Source of the DNA: Burkholderia sp. Leaf177
GTDB taxonomy: Bacteria; Pseudomonadota; Gammaproteobacteria; Burkholderiales; Burkholderiaceae
DNA length: 64,000 nucleotides
Direction: 5' to 3'
NCBI RefSeq assembly: GCF_001424345.1
Contig: NZ_LMPF01000012.1
Location: 249,662-313,661, forward strand
Shown here: positions 1 through 8,625 of the stretch, piece after piece
Numbering within the stretch: the stretch's first letter is position 1
Layout of the letters: every line of letters starts with the position of its first letter
Program-made: the position numbers and the translations under genes
The notes under the pieces: model-generated
Databases searched by the model: none
Seen by the model: only the letters and a program-made list of their open reading frames with translations
Told to the model about the DNA's origin: nothing

Positions 1-435
1 ATGACTACGATGACTCTGGCCGACATCGCTAAAACCATGGCAAAAATCGACTTTGCGATGATGTCGACGCGTTCCGCAGATGGTGAAATCGCCAGCCGCC
101 CAATGAGTAACAATGGCGACGTGGAATACGATGGTGACAGCTACTTCTTCACTTCCGAAGATTCGCACACGGTCGCCGATATCCAGCGCGACGCCGTAGT
201 CGGTCTTACATTCACGGGGCAAAAGCATCTGCTTGGAAAGCCTGGTTTGTTTCTCGCGATAGAGGGCCGCGCGGAACTCATTCGCGAAAAGCCGGCAATC
301 AAGGCGCATTGGTCGAAGGAGATTGACCGTTGGTTCGAGGAAGGCTTTAATACACCGGGCGTCGTCTTAATCAGGGTAACGGCAAAACGCCTGCATTACT
401 GGGATGGTGAGGAAGACGGCGAAGTGGCCCTCTGA
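1..435 (+). CDS. Pyridoxamine 5'-phosphate oxidase-like general stress protein
   Basis: 144-residue protein of the split-barrel FMN-binding (PNPOx-like, general stress protein 26) family. Residues about 10-70 carry the usual start of the fold, with 'MMSTRSADGEIASRPM' as the first strands and 'YFFTSEDSHTVADIQRD' as the helix that follows. The C-terminus 'KRLHYWDGEEDGEV' matches the usual tail, in which a Trp lies near the flavin. Members bind FMN or a related cofactor and are often induced by stress; the substrate is unknown. The window starts exactly at this ATG, so an upstream start cannot be excluded; a second ATG lies at 10. A hairpin follows at 464-490. Confidence 0.8.
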   Translation: MTTMTLADIAKTMAKIDFAMMSTRSADGEIASRPMSNNGDVEYDGDSYFFTSEDSHTVADIQRDAVVGLTFTGQKHLLGKPGLFLAIEGRAELIREKPAIKAHWSKEIDRWFEEGFNTPGVVLIRVTAKRLHYWDGEEDGEVAL

Positions 436-463
436 CACTAGACTAGGAATGCAAGGCAACATT

Positions 464-490
464 AGCGGCGTCAGCATCTTTGACGCCGCT
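464..490. other. Perfect 10-bp hairpin after the first gene
   Basis: The sequence AGCGGCGTCA (464-473) is repeated in inverse as TGACGCCGCT (481-490) with a 7-nt loop. It stands 30 bases after a stop codon, where a terminator is expected. No T-run follows on the + strand, so it is either a weak terminator or an mRNA 3'-end stabiliser. Confidence 0.45.
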
Positions 491-1277
491 ATGACTCTCT
501 TACGTCACTTCCTCAGCGCGTCTTTTGTTCGGCATGTGGTCGCAGTTTCCCGTTACTCACACGACGATTCGTTCGTTGTGCCGATGATCTTAAAACGCCT
601 TGTCTATCAGTCATGCTCAAGGCTTAAGCTGCCAACGCAAAATAGGAAGAGTCGCTCCAATCGGCATCGCCCAGGCACCATTCGGTGAGAAGTCCCAGCC
701 GACAAAACTGCTGAGCCATGCGAGGAAATCCCCGCTAACTGGCCCGGTCGGATATGAGCCGACCGGACATGCGTGAAGTGCTGCACCTGGAGATTAGCAG
801 TTCGCGTCACCGTGGCACGTCCATAACCTCAGCGCTTTACGCCAACTTGCGGGGCTTTTAGGCCACATGCTCGGTTGGATCCGTGGACGCGATCCGACGG
901 CAAATCGCAGCCGTTGCGACCATAAATCGGCGGACATCGCTCGATGGTACCTGGCGACATACTTCGCCTGAGCGAGCACTTTTCCATGCATCTGGTGAGC
1001 GACTACCGCACGGCTCGCCGTTAGCGCCACGTATCAGGCCACATTCACGAACCACGGTGTTGCCTTAGCCGCGACATCTTTGTCCTTCGATGATTGTTGC
1101 TCTTCAAACAACACGATGTATGCATTCGCGACGCTTCTGGCGCGCGCTATTCCTGAATAAGATTTCTCACATGGCCGCCCGATATGCGAGCACAACGAAG
1201 CGCGCAAATTTCGTGGTCGTACTCATGAACTGCGCCACGCGGAGCGGTTCCAATTAATCCACACAGGACTATTGCAA
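491..1277. other. Intergenic stretch with no recognised gene
   Basis: About 790 bases between the PNPOx-like gene and the MBL-fold gene. The open frames here overlap one another on both strands and show no family motif, ribosome site or coherent composition. I see no tRNA, repeat or transposase remnant. The final part (about 1180-1277) should hold the promoter of the downstream gene, but I cannot place a convincing -35/-10 pair. Confidence 0.5.
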
Positions 1278-2210
1278 ATGAACCAGACAACCCGCAATGT
1301 GCAGCCGGTGATCACCCGACTCGGCAAGGACGGTTCAGGCGAACTCGTATCGTCCCGCTACGCCGTGCGCGTGGGCGACGTCGATGTCGTGCTGATCAGC
1401 GATGGCGTTCTGCCACTCCCGACCTCTACCATGTCCACCAACGTGAGCGAAGCAGATCGCAATGAATGGTTCGATGGTCGTTTCCTGCAACGAGACACGT
1501 TCGACTGGGCGCTGAACATTGCGCTCGTGCGCAGTGGCGATCGCCTGATACTAATCGATTCGGGCGTGGGTGACGGCTTCGAATACTTCTCGCGTGCGGG
1601 TCGGTCGGTGATGCGGCTGGAATCGGCTGGCATTGATCTGGCTGCCATCACCGACATTGTGATTACACACATGCACATGGACCACGTCGGCGGTCTGAAC
1701 GTTGACGGCGTCAAGGCGAAACTGCGTCCGGATGTGCGCATTCACGTGTCGGCAAGAGAGGTTGAATTCTGGAAAAATCCCGACTTCAGCAAGACCGTAA
1801 TGCCGGAAACGGTTCCTCCCGCGCTTCGCAAGGCTGCTGCGACGTTCGCGGAAATCTATAGCAAGAATATCGTGCTATTTGACGAGACCGTGGAAGTTGC
1901 AGCGGGTGTGACGGCGCGCGTGACCGGTGGGCATACGCCGGGACATTGCGTTGTGGATATCGAATCGAAAGGCGAGAAACTCACGTTCGTCGGCGACGCC
2001 ATCTTCGAAGTCAACTTCGACAATCCCGACTGGCAAAATGGCTTCGAGCATGATCCTGAAGGAGCGGTGGAGGTACGCATCGCCCTGTTCAACGAAGCTG
2101 CTGAAACTGGTGCACTGCTGGCGGCAGCGCATGTTGCGTTTCCTTCCATCGGTCACGTTGCAAAGGATGGTGAACGCTTTCGTTTCGTGCCCGTCGTGTG
2201 GGATTACTGA
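1278..2210 (+). CDS. MBL-fold metallo-hydrolase
   Basis: Metallo-beta-lactamase superfamily hydrolase of 310 residues. The diagnostic zinc motif HMHMDHVGG (HxHxDH) lies near residue 133. Later metal ligands are the His in 'TGGHTPGHCVVDI' (about 219-223) and the Asp in 'FVGDAIFE' (about 240). The long N-terminal strand pair before the motif and the 'AAHVAFPSIGHV' end resemble the quorum-quenching-lactonase and SoxH-like branch, but the substrate cannot be read from the sequence. A TTG start at 1272 is possible. ATG 1278 is preferred because ACAGGA at 1262-1267 then sits at normal distance. A strong hairpin terminator follows directly. Confidence 0.85.
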   Translation: MNQTTRNVQPVITRLGKDGSGELVSSRYAVRVGDVDVVLISDGVLPLPTSTMSTNVSEADRNEWFDGRFLQRDTFDWALNIALVRSGDRLILIDSGVGDGFEYFSRAGRSVMRLESAGIDLAAITDIVITHMHMDHVGGLNVDGVKAKLRPDVRIHVSAREVEFWKNPDFSKTVMPETVPPALRKAAATFAEIYSKNIVLFDETVEVAAGVTARVTGGHTPGHCVVDIESKGEKLTFVGDAIFEVNFDNPDWQNGFEHDPEGAVEVRIALFNEAAETGALLAAAHVAFPSIGHVAKDGERFRFVPVVWDY

Positions 2211-2220
2211 TTAATGCAGG

Positions 2221-2257
2221 AAGTCGCCACAAGTCTGCAAGATTTGTGGCGACTTTT
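2221..2257 (+). terminator. Rho-independent terminator after the MBL-fold gene
   Basis: Perfect 12-bp stem: AAGTCGCCACAA (2221-2232) pairs with TTGTGGCGACTT (2244-2255) across an 11-nt loop, and the right arm runs into TTTT. It lies 11 bases after the stop codon at 2210. Confidence 0.75.
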
Positions 2258-2318
2258 AGTCAGGGAACATTTTGTTGCGCTGCATCGATCGCAGGGTCGG
2301 CACTCCTTGCCCATTGCT

Positions 2319-2669
2319 TTATCGAGTGAGAAGCGCGACCAGACTTGCGGGAGATTGACCCTTCTGGCAATAACCGTCGAACTCGTCGTCAACGACATGC
2401 CGGAGGACTTCGGATTCATCAAGCGCGGTGAACGCGAATATTGAAACATGGTTCGTTCGCCGATCGTGGCGTAGCGCCAGCGCTGCGTCGAAACCACTGC
2501 AGCCAGGCATTGAGATGTCCATGATGATCGCGTGCGGTATCCAGGCGACGCCTATGGCAATAGCATCGAGCCCACCAAACGCAGTACGGCACACCATGTC
2601 TTCGAGCGTCAATACCATCGCCAATGCCTCGGCCGCGAGCATATGGTCGTCGACGACCAGGACCCGCAT
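2319..2669 (-). CDS. Single-domain response regulator (REC only)
   Basis: A 116-residue receiver domain with no output domain. The acidic pair is in 'VLVVDDHM' (residues 3-10), the phospho-acceptor Asp is in 'AIIMDISMPG' (about 51), the switch Thr is in 'FAFTALDE' and the invariant Lys is in 'GYCQKGQSP'. The ATG at 2669 follows a purine-rich GGCGAGAAG; the open frame extends 55 codons further upstream, but those residues do not belong to the fold. Stand-alone receivers act as CheY- or Spo0F-like phosphate shuttles. It is divergent from the CheB-CheR kinase hybrid at 3067, so it may be a phospho-partner of that kinase or of the stressosome kinase. That link is inference. Confidence 0.82.
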   Translation of the reverse strand: MRVLVVDDHMLAAEALAMVLTLEDMVCRTAFGGLDAIAIGVAWIPHAIIMDISMPGCSGFDAALALRHDRRTNHVSIFAFTALDESEVLRHVVDDEFDGYCQKGQSPASLVALLTR

Positions 2670-3066
2670 CTTCTCGCCTTGAACGTCGATCCGCCTGTCG
2701 GTCCATTCCCGAACCCGCACATTGCGATCTAGTCCCGCTAGTCCCTCAAGACCCATTACCCACTCCGTTATTCTCATACTCGAGCACTGCACAAGCTTAA
2801 CCGTAGCGGTGCCATTTCGTTGCGAAGATCTCATACGCTAAAGCGGCATAATTTTCCTGTCGCTTGCCTGCGATAATCCGTTAATTTCCGGCACTGCGGA
2901 TTCGTCGGATCGTTCCGGCTATCCTCGCAAACGCATGCATGCGGAGTCAATACATCTGTCATTGGCAGGCTGCCATTTTTTATGGCCGGATTCCGCATGA
3001 CGGCTTTATCTTCTAGACTCAATATGGTCGGAATGCGACGATAGCGTTCTACCAAAAGGTTTCTTA
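2670..3066. promoter_or_regulatory. Divergent intergenic region between REC and the CheB-CheR kinase
   Basis: 397 bases between two divergent signalling genes, expected to hold both promoters. It is richer in A and T than its flanks near 2985-3066. AAGG at 3056-3059 serves as the ribosome site for ATG 3067. I could not identify a confident -35/-10 pair or an operator palindrome. Confidence 0.4.
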
Positions 3067-6000
3067 ATGACTAAACTTGCGGTCGTTCCGGTCAAGGCCC
3101 AATCCCGGTCTTTTCCGATTGTCGGGATTGGGGCTTCGGCTGGCGGTCTGCAAGCGGTCTCAGAGCTGATAGCAGAGTTTTCGCCGGACTGCGCCCTTGC
3201 GTGTATGGTCGTCATTCATCTCGATCCGGACCACGCGAGCTCGCTGCCTGAAATTCTGGCGCGCCATACGTCGTTACGCGTCGCCCAGGCGGTCGATGCA
3301 ATGGCAATCGAGACGGGTTATGTTTATGTAATCCCGCCGGGCGTCTCCATGACAGTGCGGGATCGTCGTGTCCGGCTACGTCCGCGTGACACGACCATGG
3401 GCCCGCCCATGCCCGTCGACGATCTTCTTGATTCGCTTGCAAAGGATCAGGGAACCAACGCGATAGGCGTCATTCTTTCCGGCACGGGGTCCGACGGCGT
3501 ACTAGGGTTGCAGTCTATCCATAGCGAAGGCGGGATCACGCTCGCACAAGACGAAGCGACGGCCGCGTTTACCAGCATGCCACGCCTGGCGGTCGCTCAA
3601 GGGTGCGTCGATCTGGTTCTGCCGCCGGTACGCATTGGCCAGGAAATCTGCAGGATGGGTATGCATCCTCACCTCGCAATTTTCCGACTGGAGCAGACGC
3701 CTCGGGTGGCCGACCCGACCGAGGAAAGCTTGAGGCCCGTGTTTCGAATCCTGAACAGCGCATGCAAGGTCGATTTCAGTCATTACAAGCGCGGCACCAT
3801 CTATCGCCGCTTGTCACGACGCATGGCGTTGCACCGGGTTGCAGACATCGACGACTACGTCGCGTTGCTTCGGTCCGACCCCTCGGAGCCGCTCGCGCTC
3901 GGCCGCGATCTACTTATTCGCGTGACCGAATTCTTCAGAGACCCGGAGGCATTCAATGCGCTGACACAACGCGTGTTTCCGCGATTCTTCGACGAACCGT
4001 CAAGGACTGAACCAATCCGCGTCTGGGTTCCCGGCTGTGCGAGCGGTGAGGAAGTGTATTCAATCGCGATATGCCTGTTCGAGTATTTCGGTGAGCACGG
4101 CATTACCACCAAGTTTCAGATTTTCGGCACGGATATTAGTGAAGAAGCCCTGCACACAGCCCGTTCAGGACGATATATCGAGAACATCGCTCGTAATGTC
4201 TCGCCAGAACGCCTCGAAAGATTCTTTGTGCGCGACGGCGAATATTACAAGGTCGAAAAGTACGTGCGCGACGTCTGTACGTTTGCTCGCCACAATGTGG
4301 CGGTTGATCCGCCGTTCTCGCGCATGGACCTGATCAGCTGCCGAAATCTTCTGATTTACCTCGATCCTGTATTACAGCGCAGCGTAATGCCGCTTTTTCA
4401 CTATGCTCTCAGGCCAACCGGCATTTTGATGCTGGGACCATCTGAGAGTGTCGGCTCGTTCTCCGGCCTTTTTGGAGTGCTCGAAAGCAAGCGCACGAAG
4501 CTCTATAACAAGAGAGAAGGCACCGGCCACACCGCCGCCAGACTGCTTTCACTGACGTCACCATCGCAAATAATGGCCTTGCCAGGACGCGCAGTGGCTA
4601 ACAAAACGACACCTAGCCACGCCCAGCGGCTCGTGGCGAAAGCCGAAGCACGAGTATTGGCACGTTATGCGCCGGCATTTGTTATTTGCGACGGGGAATT
4701 CAACATCGTCGAATTTCGCGGGGACACGACTCCGTTCCTCGTCAATCCCAGCGGTCCGCCGAGTACCAGTCTGCAACGCCTTGCGAAGCCCGAGATCTTT
4801 CTGCCACTCAGCCGAGCAGTCAGGGAAGCCGACACGAGCGGCACTGTAGTGCGCAAATCGGCAATCCGGTTGGCGTCTTCCGACGGTCCACGCGAAGCCA
4901 ACCTTGAAGTGCATCCCATCCAGTCGGATGAACTCGATGGCCGCTGGTTTCTCATCTTCTTCGAAGATGCAACGTCGCGGACGACACTTTTACCCACGTT
5001 CGCGCGTGGATCGATTGTGGACTCGGTTTCGCGCGCATCGCACCGCTGGATTGGCCGTCTTGGGACGCGCGGTCATACGCAAAAAGACGCGGAAATCGCG
5101 CGGCTGACCGCGGAGCTTACGGCCTCACGCGAACAGATCCGCAGCATGCTGGAAGATCACGAAAGTGCCCGGGAAGAACTCAAGTCGAGCGAAGAAGAGC
5201 TCATGTCGAGCAACGAGGAGTTTCAAAGCACCAACGAGGAACTCGAGACGACAAGAGCGGAGCTGCAGTCGATCAACGAGGAGCTATCGACATCGAACGA
5301 GGAGCTTCGTTATCGGAACGATGAATTGAAGTCGCTTCACGACCTGGCGAGCGGTGAGCGCGATTACGCTGATTCGCTGCTCGAGACAATCTTCGATCCC
5401 TTGCTGGTGCTTGACGCAAACCTACGGATCGTCCGGGCGAATCGCGCCTTCTACGAGACGTTTCGAACTGAACCGGAAGCCACGATTGGCGCAAGGCTGT
5501 TTGCATTAGGTAACGGTCAGTGGAATAGCGAAGCGCTCAAGGCGTTGCTGGAAGAGGTCCTGCCAGAGGAACAGTCGGTTCGAAATTTTTCCCTCACCCA
5601 CGATTTCCCGGGGTTGAGTCTGCGAACCATGCGTTTGAACGCAACACGCGTGGATTTCCCGGCACGTGCGCTTGTTCTGCTCACCATCAATGACGTGACC
5701 GAACAAAACGAAACGCTCAGTCAACTCCAGGCGGCGGATCGTACAAAGGACGAATTTTTAGCCATGCTCGCCCACGAGCTCCGCAATCCCCTGGCTGCGA
5801 TTCGAAATGGCCTGGACATCTGGGAGCGAGGTACTGCGGAACCCGCCATTGAACACAAGGCGCGGACGATTGCACAGCGCCAGCTCGAGCACGAGATCGG
5901 TTTGGTCGACGATCTCCTCGACGTGTCTCGAATCACGCGCGGAGTAATCAAGCTCAAGAAGACGCGGATCAATATTATCGATCTTGCACGACACGCAATG

Positions 6001-6855
6001 GACGCGATGCAGCCGGAGATTCATCGGCATCAACACACCGTTGTTATTTCTTTGCCTGAAGAGCCATTGTGGATTGAAGGTGACCCGCTGCGCATTGAAC
6101 AAATAGTCATGAACCTCGTGGGCAATGCAGTCAAGTACACGCCGCCCCATGGCCGCATTGAGGTAACGTTGTGCAGAGAAGACCAGGAGGTAGTGCTAAA
6201 AGTTTCGGACAACGGAATTGGCATGCACTCTGCGCTGCTTCCGACCATCTTTACGATCTTCGTTCAGGCCGACTCTTCGCTTGATCGAAAAGCTTCAGGT
6301 CTTGGCATAGGACTGGCGTTAGTGAGTCGTCTTACCGAATTGCACGGCGGGAGCGTGCAGGCGTTCAGCGAAGGGATCGACAAGGGCAGTGAGTTCGTCG
6401 TACGCTTCCCGGCCGTCCAGCCAGACATGCAGTCAGCGCCCGAAGACGCCGCTGTGCAGGCGACTGCCGTCGTCAAAACGCCCAAAAGGATCTTGGTGGT
6501 CGATGACAACGTCGATGCTGCAGACAGCACGGCAATGTTCTTGCGACTGGATCAGCACGACGTGCGCCTGGCGACAGATGGTTTGTCCGCGTTGGCAACT
6601 GCGCAGGAATTCCATCCGGAAGTCGTACTCCTGGACATCGGGTTGCCCGACATGGACGGCTATGAAGTAGCGCAGCGGCTTCGCGCCTTGCAAGAACATT
6701 CCGACACTGTGTTGATTGCACTAAGCGGGTATGGACAAGATGAGCACGTTGAGCGCTCCCGACTTGCAGGGTTCGACCATCACCTGGTTAAACCGGCCGA
6801 TCTCAAGGAGCTAGGCGCCTTGATTGCGATGCCACGTGGCGATGTTGCCCGCTGA
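3067..6855 (+). CDS. CheB-CheR-PAS-histidine kinase-receiver hybrid
   Basis: A 1262-residue multidomain signalling protein. Residues about 16-195 form a CheB methylesterase domain with Ser in 'GIGASAGG', His in 'VIHLDPDH' and Asp in 'GTGSDGV'. Residues about 215-480 form a CheR methyltransferase with 'EFFRDPEAF', the SAM-binding 'PGCASGEE' and 'MDLISCRNLLIYLDP'. Residues about 665-770 are a Glu/Ser/Asn-rich coiled coil made of 'SxNEEL'-type heptads. A PAS domain follows (about 775-880), then HisKA with the phospho-His in 'MLAHELRNP', an HATPase with N, G1 and G2 boxes ('NLVGNAVKY', 'DNGIGM', 'GLGIGLAL'), and a C-terminal receiver with Asp in 'LLDIGLPDMDGYE'. The CheB part lacks its own receiver. 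No chemoreceptor or flagellar gene is nearby, so the role is probably non-chemotactic. The gene is convergent with the stressosome operon. Confidence 0.93.
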   Translation: MTKLAVVPVKAQSRSFPIVGIGASAGGLQAVSELIAEFSPDCALACMVVIHLDPDHASSLPEILARHTSLRVAQAVDAMAIETGYVYVIPPGVSMTVRDRRVRLRPRDTTMGPPMPVDDLLDSLAKDQGTNAIGVILSGTGSDGVLGLQSIHSEGGITLAQDEATAAFTSMPRLAVAQGCVDLVLPPVRIGQEICRMGMHPHLAIFRLEQTPRVADPTEESLRPVFRILNSACKVDFSHYKRGTIYRRLSRRMALHRVADIDDYVALLRSDPSEPLALGRDLLIRVTEFFRDPEAFNALTQRVFPRFFDEPSRTEPIRVWVPGCASGEEVYSIAICLFEYFGEHGITTKFQIFGTDISEEALHTARSGRYIENIARNVSPERLERFFVRDGEYYKVEKYVRDVCTFARHNVAVDPPFSRMDLISCRNLLIYLDPVLQRSVMPLFHYALRPTGILMLGPSESVGSFSGLFGVLESKRTKLYNKREGTGHTAARLLSLTSPSQIMALPGRAVANKTTPSHAQRLVAKAEARVLARYAPAFVICDGEFNIVEFRGDTTPFLVNPSGPPSTSLQRLAKPEIFLPLSRAVREADTSGTVVRKSAIRLASSDGPREANLEVHPIQSDELDGRWFLIFFEDATSRTTLLPTFARGSIVDSVSRASHRWIGRLGTRGHTQKDAEIARLTAELTASREQIRSMLEDHESAREELKSSEEELMSSNEEFQSTNEELETTRAELQSINEELSTSNEELRYRNDELKSLHDLASGERDYADSLLETIFDPLLVLDANLRIVRANRAFYETFRTEPEATIGARLFALGNGQWNSEALKALLEEVLPEEQSVRNFSLTHDFPGLSLRTMRLNATRVDFPARALVLLTINDVTEQNETLSQLQAADRTKDEFLAMLAHELRNPLAAIRNGLDIWERGTAEPAIEHKARTIAQRQLEHEIGLVDDLLDVSRITRGVIKLKKTRINIIDLARHAMDAMQPEIHRHQHTVVISLPEEPLWIEGDPLRIEQIVMNLVGNAVKYTPPHGRIEVTLCREDQEVVLKVSDNGIGMHSALLPTIFTIFVQADSSLDRKASGLGIGLALVSRLTELHGGSVQAFSEGIDKGSEFVVRFPAVQPDMQSAPEDAAVQATAVVKTPKRILVVDDNVDAADSTAMFLRLDQHDVRLATDGLSALATAQEFHPEVVLLDIGLPDMDGYEVAQRLRALQEHSDTVLIALSGYGQDEHVERSRLAGFDHHLVKPADLKELGALIAMPRGDVAR

Positions 6856-6932
6856 CATGCTTGATAAGGAGATCGATGCAACCTGGTGACGGTACGTTCG
6901 AACTAAGGATGCTCAACCCATTCACATGTCAC

Positions 6933-8624
6933 CTAGTTAGCGACCGCTTTTGGTTCGGGTAAGCCTTTTAACAAGTCGAAGATCTTGTCGATAGGCATCG
7001 GCTTCGCGAAGTAATAATCGAATCCGGCTTCTATCGCTTCCTTGTGAAATTCCGCGGTCGCATAACCACTGAGCGCAATTAAAGTGAGCGGACTCGAGGC
7101 AAAGCGCTCGCGCAGATTTGCTGCAACGTCAAATCCCGACATGTCGGGTAATCCGATATCGATGACCGCCACCGTCGGGCTGAACGCCAACTCGGGAGAT
7201 AGCGCCGTTTTCCCATCGACCGCTATATGGCACGCGTGGCCGTCCATCACAAGCAAGGCCTCGAGTGCTTGCAGCGAGTCTTGGTTGTCATCCACGAGCA
7301 GAATTCTTTGCGCGTAACCGTTCGACTCGTCGACGACCGTCTCCAGCACTTCCGGTGCGGCGTTGTGAACGCGCGGCAATTCGACCACGAACGTGCTGCC
7401 TCGCCCAATCCCAAGGCTTTCGACTGTCACGGACCCACCGTGATCGCGCACGAGCCTTTGCACCACCGTCAAGCCGATACCCAGTCCGGAATCCTCCCGT
7501 CCGAGTCCCATCGATGCTTGAGCAAACAGATCGAAGACGCGCGGCAACATGCTTGCGTCAATGCCAATGCCGCGGTCGGATATGCTCACTCGTACATTGC
7601 TGTCGTCAGCCGATACAGAAACACGGATCTCGTCCGGTTGTGACGTGTAACGCGCGGCGTTATGAATGATGTTGCTGAATACCTGTTTGAGCCTGCCTGG
7701 ATCGACCCGGACCAGGATAGATTCGCTCGGGCAATCGACCAATACCCGGTGTCCGTGGCGCGTCGTCTCGGCTGCGGTCATTTCCACCGCGCCGTCTATG
7801 AGCGTGTCAATACAAACAATTTCCGTCTTCAGTTCGACTTTCCCGCGAGTCACGCGCGAGACATCGAGCAAGTCATTGACCATGTGCGAAAGATGCTGCG
7901 CCTGGCGGCCGATTACCGCGAAGGTTCTCGCTTGAATGTCGCTCATTGGTTCGGCGCTGCGCTGCATTAATTCAAGCGACAAAGAGATCGCCGAAAGTGG
8001 ATTACGAAGTTCATGCGCAAGCATCGCAAGAAACTCGTTCTTGCGCGCGTCGGCGTCTTCGAGCTCCGCTTTGTTCCGGCGCAACGCTTCGAGTGCCAGC
8101 AACATGTCGCGATTCTGACGCTCCAGTTCCTCGACTGGCGTCTGCGCTTTCCTGCGCGTGAGTTGCTCGACCAGGCCGCCCAACTGCGCTGTGGTCAGGC
8201 GCGGGGTATCGCGCGGCAGGAACATTTCCAACGATACGGTCGTACCCTGCCCAGCTTGCGAGGTGATGAAAAAGCCATCGACCATTCTCCGGCTTCCGGG
8301 AATGCCTATATTCGTGGACCTTCCGCCAAGAGATACGTCGGCCAGCAGTTCGTCCAGATTTTCGATGCCCGGGCCTTTGTCCGAGATCTGCGCGACGACA
8401 CATTGCATGTTGATTGCCGCGCTGGCATCGCCGACGAGAAACGTCAGCGTTCCTCCGCCGGCGAATTGCACTGCATTGCGCGCAATTTCAGAAATACCGG
8501 TAATGAATCGGGTGCGCTGCAGATTGTCGAGGCCGAACAACTCACCGACCTGACGGGACCGGTCGCGGATCGCGACGAGACTGAGGTTGCTGCTGATCGG
8601 AGTCGAGAGAATTCGATGAAGCAT
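6933..8624 (-). CDS. Hybrid histidine kinase with RsbT-like ATPase N-terminus
   Basis: 563 residues from ATG 8624. Residues about 1-130 are a GHKL ATPase of the RsbT/RsbW type ('TRFITGISEIARNAVQ', 'ISDKGPGIENL', 'GIPGSRRMVDGF'). A coiled linker follows, then HisKA with the phospho-His in 'MLAHELRNPL' (about 200), an HATPase ('NIIHNAARYT', 'SDRGIGID', 'GLGIGLTVV') and a C-terminal receiver with Asp in 'VIDIGLPDMSGFD' and Lys in 'YFAKPMP'. The start lies one base after the stop of the upstream phosphatase gene (TGA 8626, ATG 8624). It is the last gene of the rsbR-S-T operon, so it is the likely output of the stressosome: the RsbT-like domain could sense release of RsbT or dock on the stressosome. 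That role is inference. Confidence 0.9.
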   Translation of the reverse strand: MLHRILSTPISSNLSLVAIRDRSRQVGELFGLDNLQRTRFITGISEIARNAVQFAGGGTLTFLVGDASAAINMQCVVAQISDKGPGIENLDELLADVSLGGRSTNIGIPGSRRMVDGFFITSQAGQGTTVSLEMFLPRDTPRLTTAQLGGLVEQLTRRKAQTPVEELERQNRDMLLALEALRRNKAELEDADARKNEFLAMLAHELRNPLSAISLSLELMQRSAEPMSDIQARTFAVIGRQAQHLSHMVNDLLDVSRVTRGKVELKTEIVCIDTLIDGAVEMTAAETTRHGHRVLVDCPSESILVRVDPGRLKQVFSNIIHNAARYTSQPDEIRVSVSADDSNVRVSISDRGIGIDASMLPRVFDLFAQASMGLGREDSGLGIGLTVVQRLVRDHGGSVTVESLGIGRGSTFVVELPRVHNAAPEVLETVVDESNGYAQRILLVDDNQDSLQALEALLVMDGHACHIAVDGKTALSPELAFSPTVAVIDIGLPDMSGFDVAANLRERFASSPLTLIALSGYATAEFHKEAIEAGFDYYFAKPMPIDKIFDLLKGLPEPKAVAN

Positions 8625-8625
8625 G

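Noticed and set aside
436-1277. Search for a tRNA, attachment site or small gene in the first large gap
   Set aside because: No cloverleaf, direct repeats or supported frame could be found by eye.
6876-6962. 28-codon frame with AAGGAG 4 bases upstream, after the CheB-CheR hybrid
   Set aside because: It overlaps the end of the convergent kinase gene, has no recognised motif and may be a chance frame.
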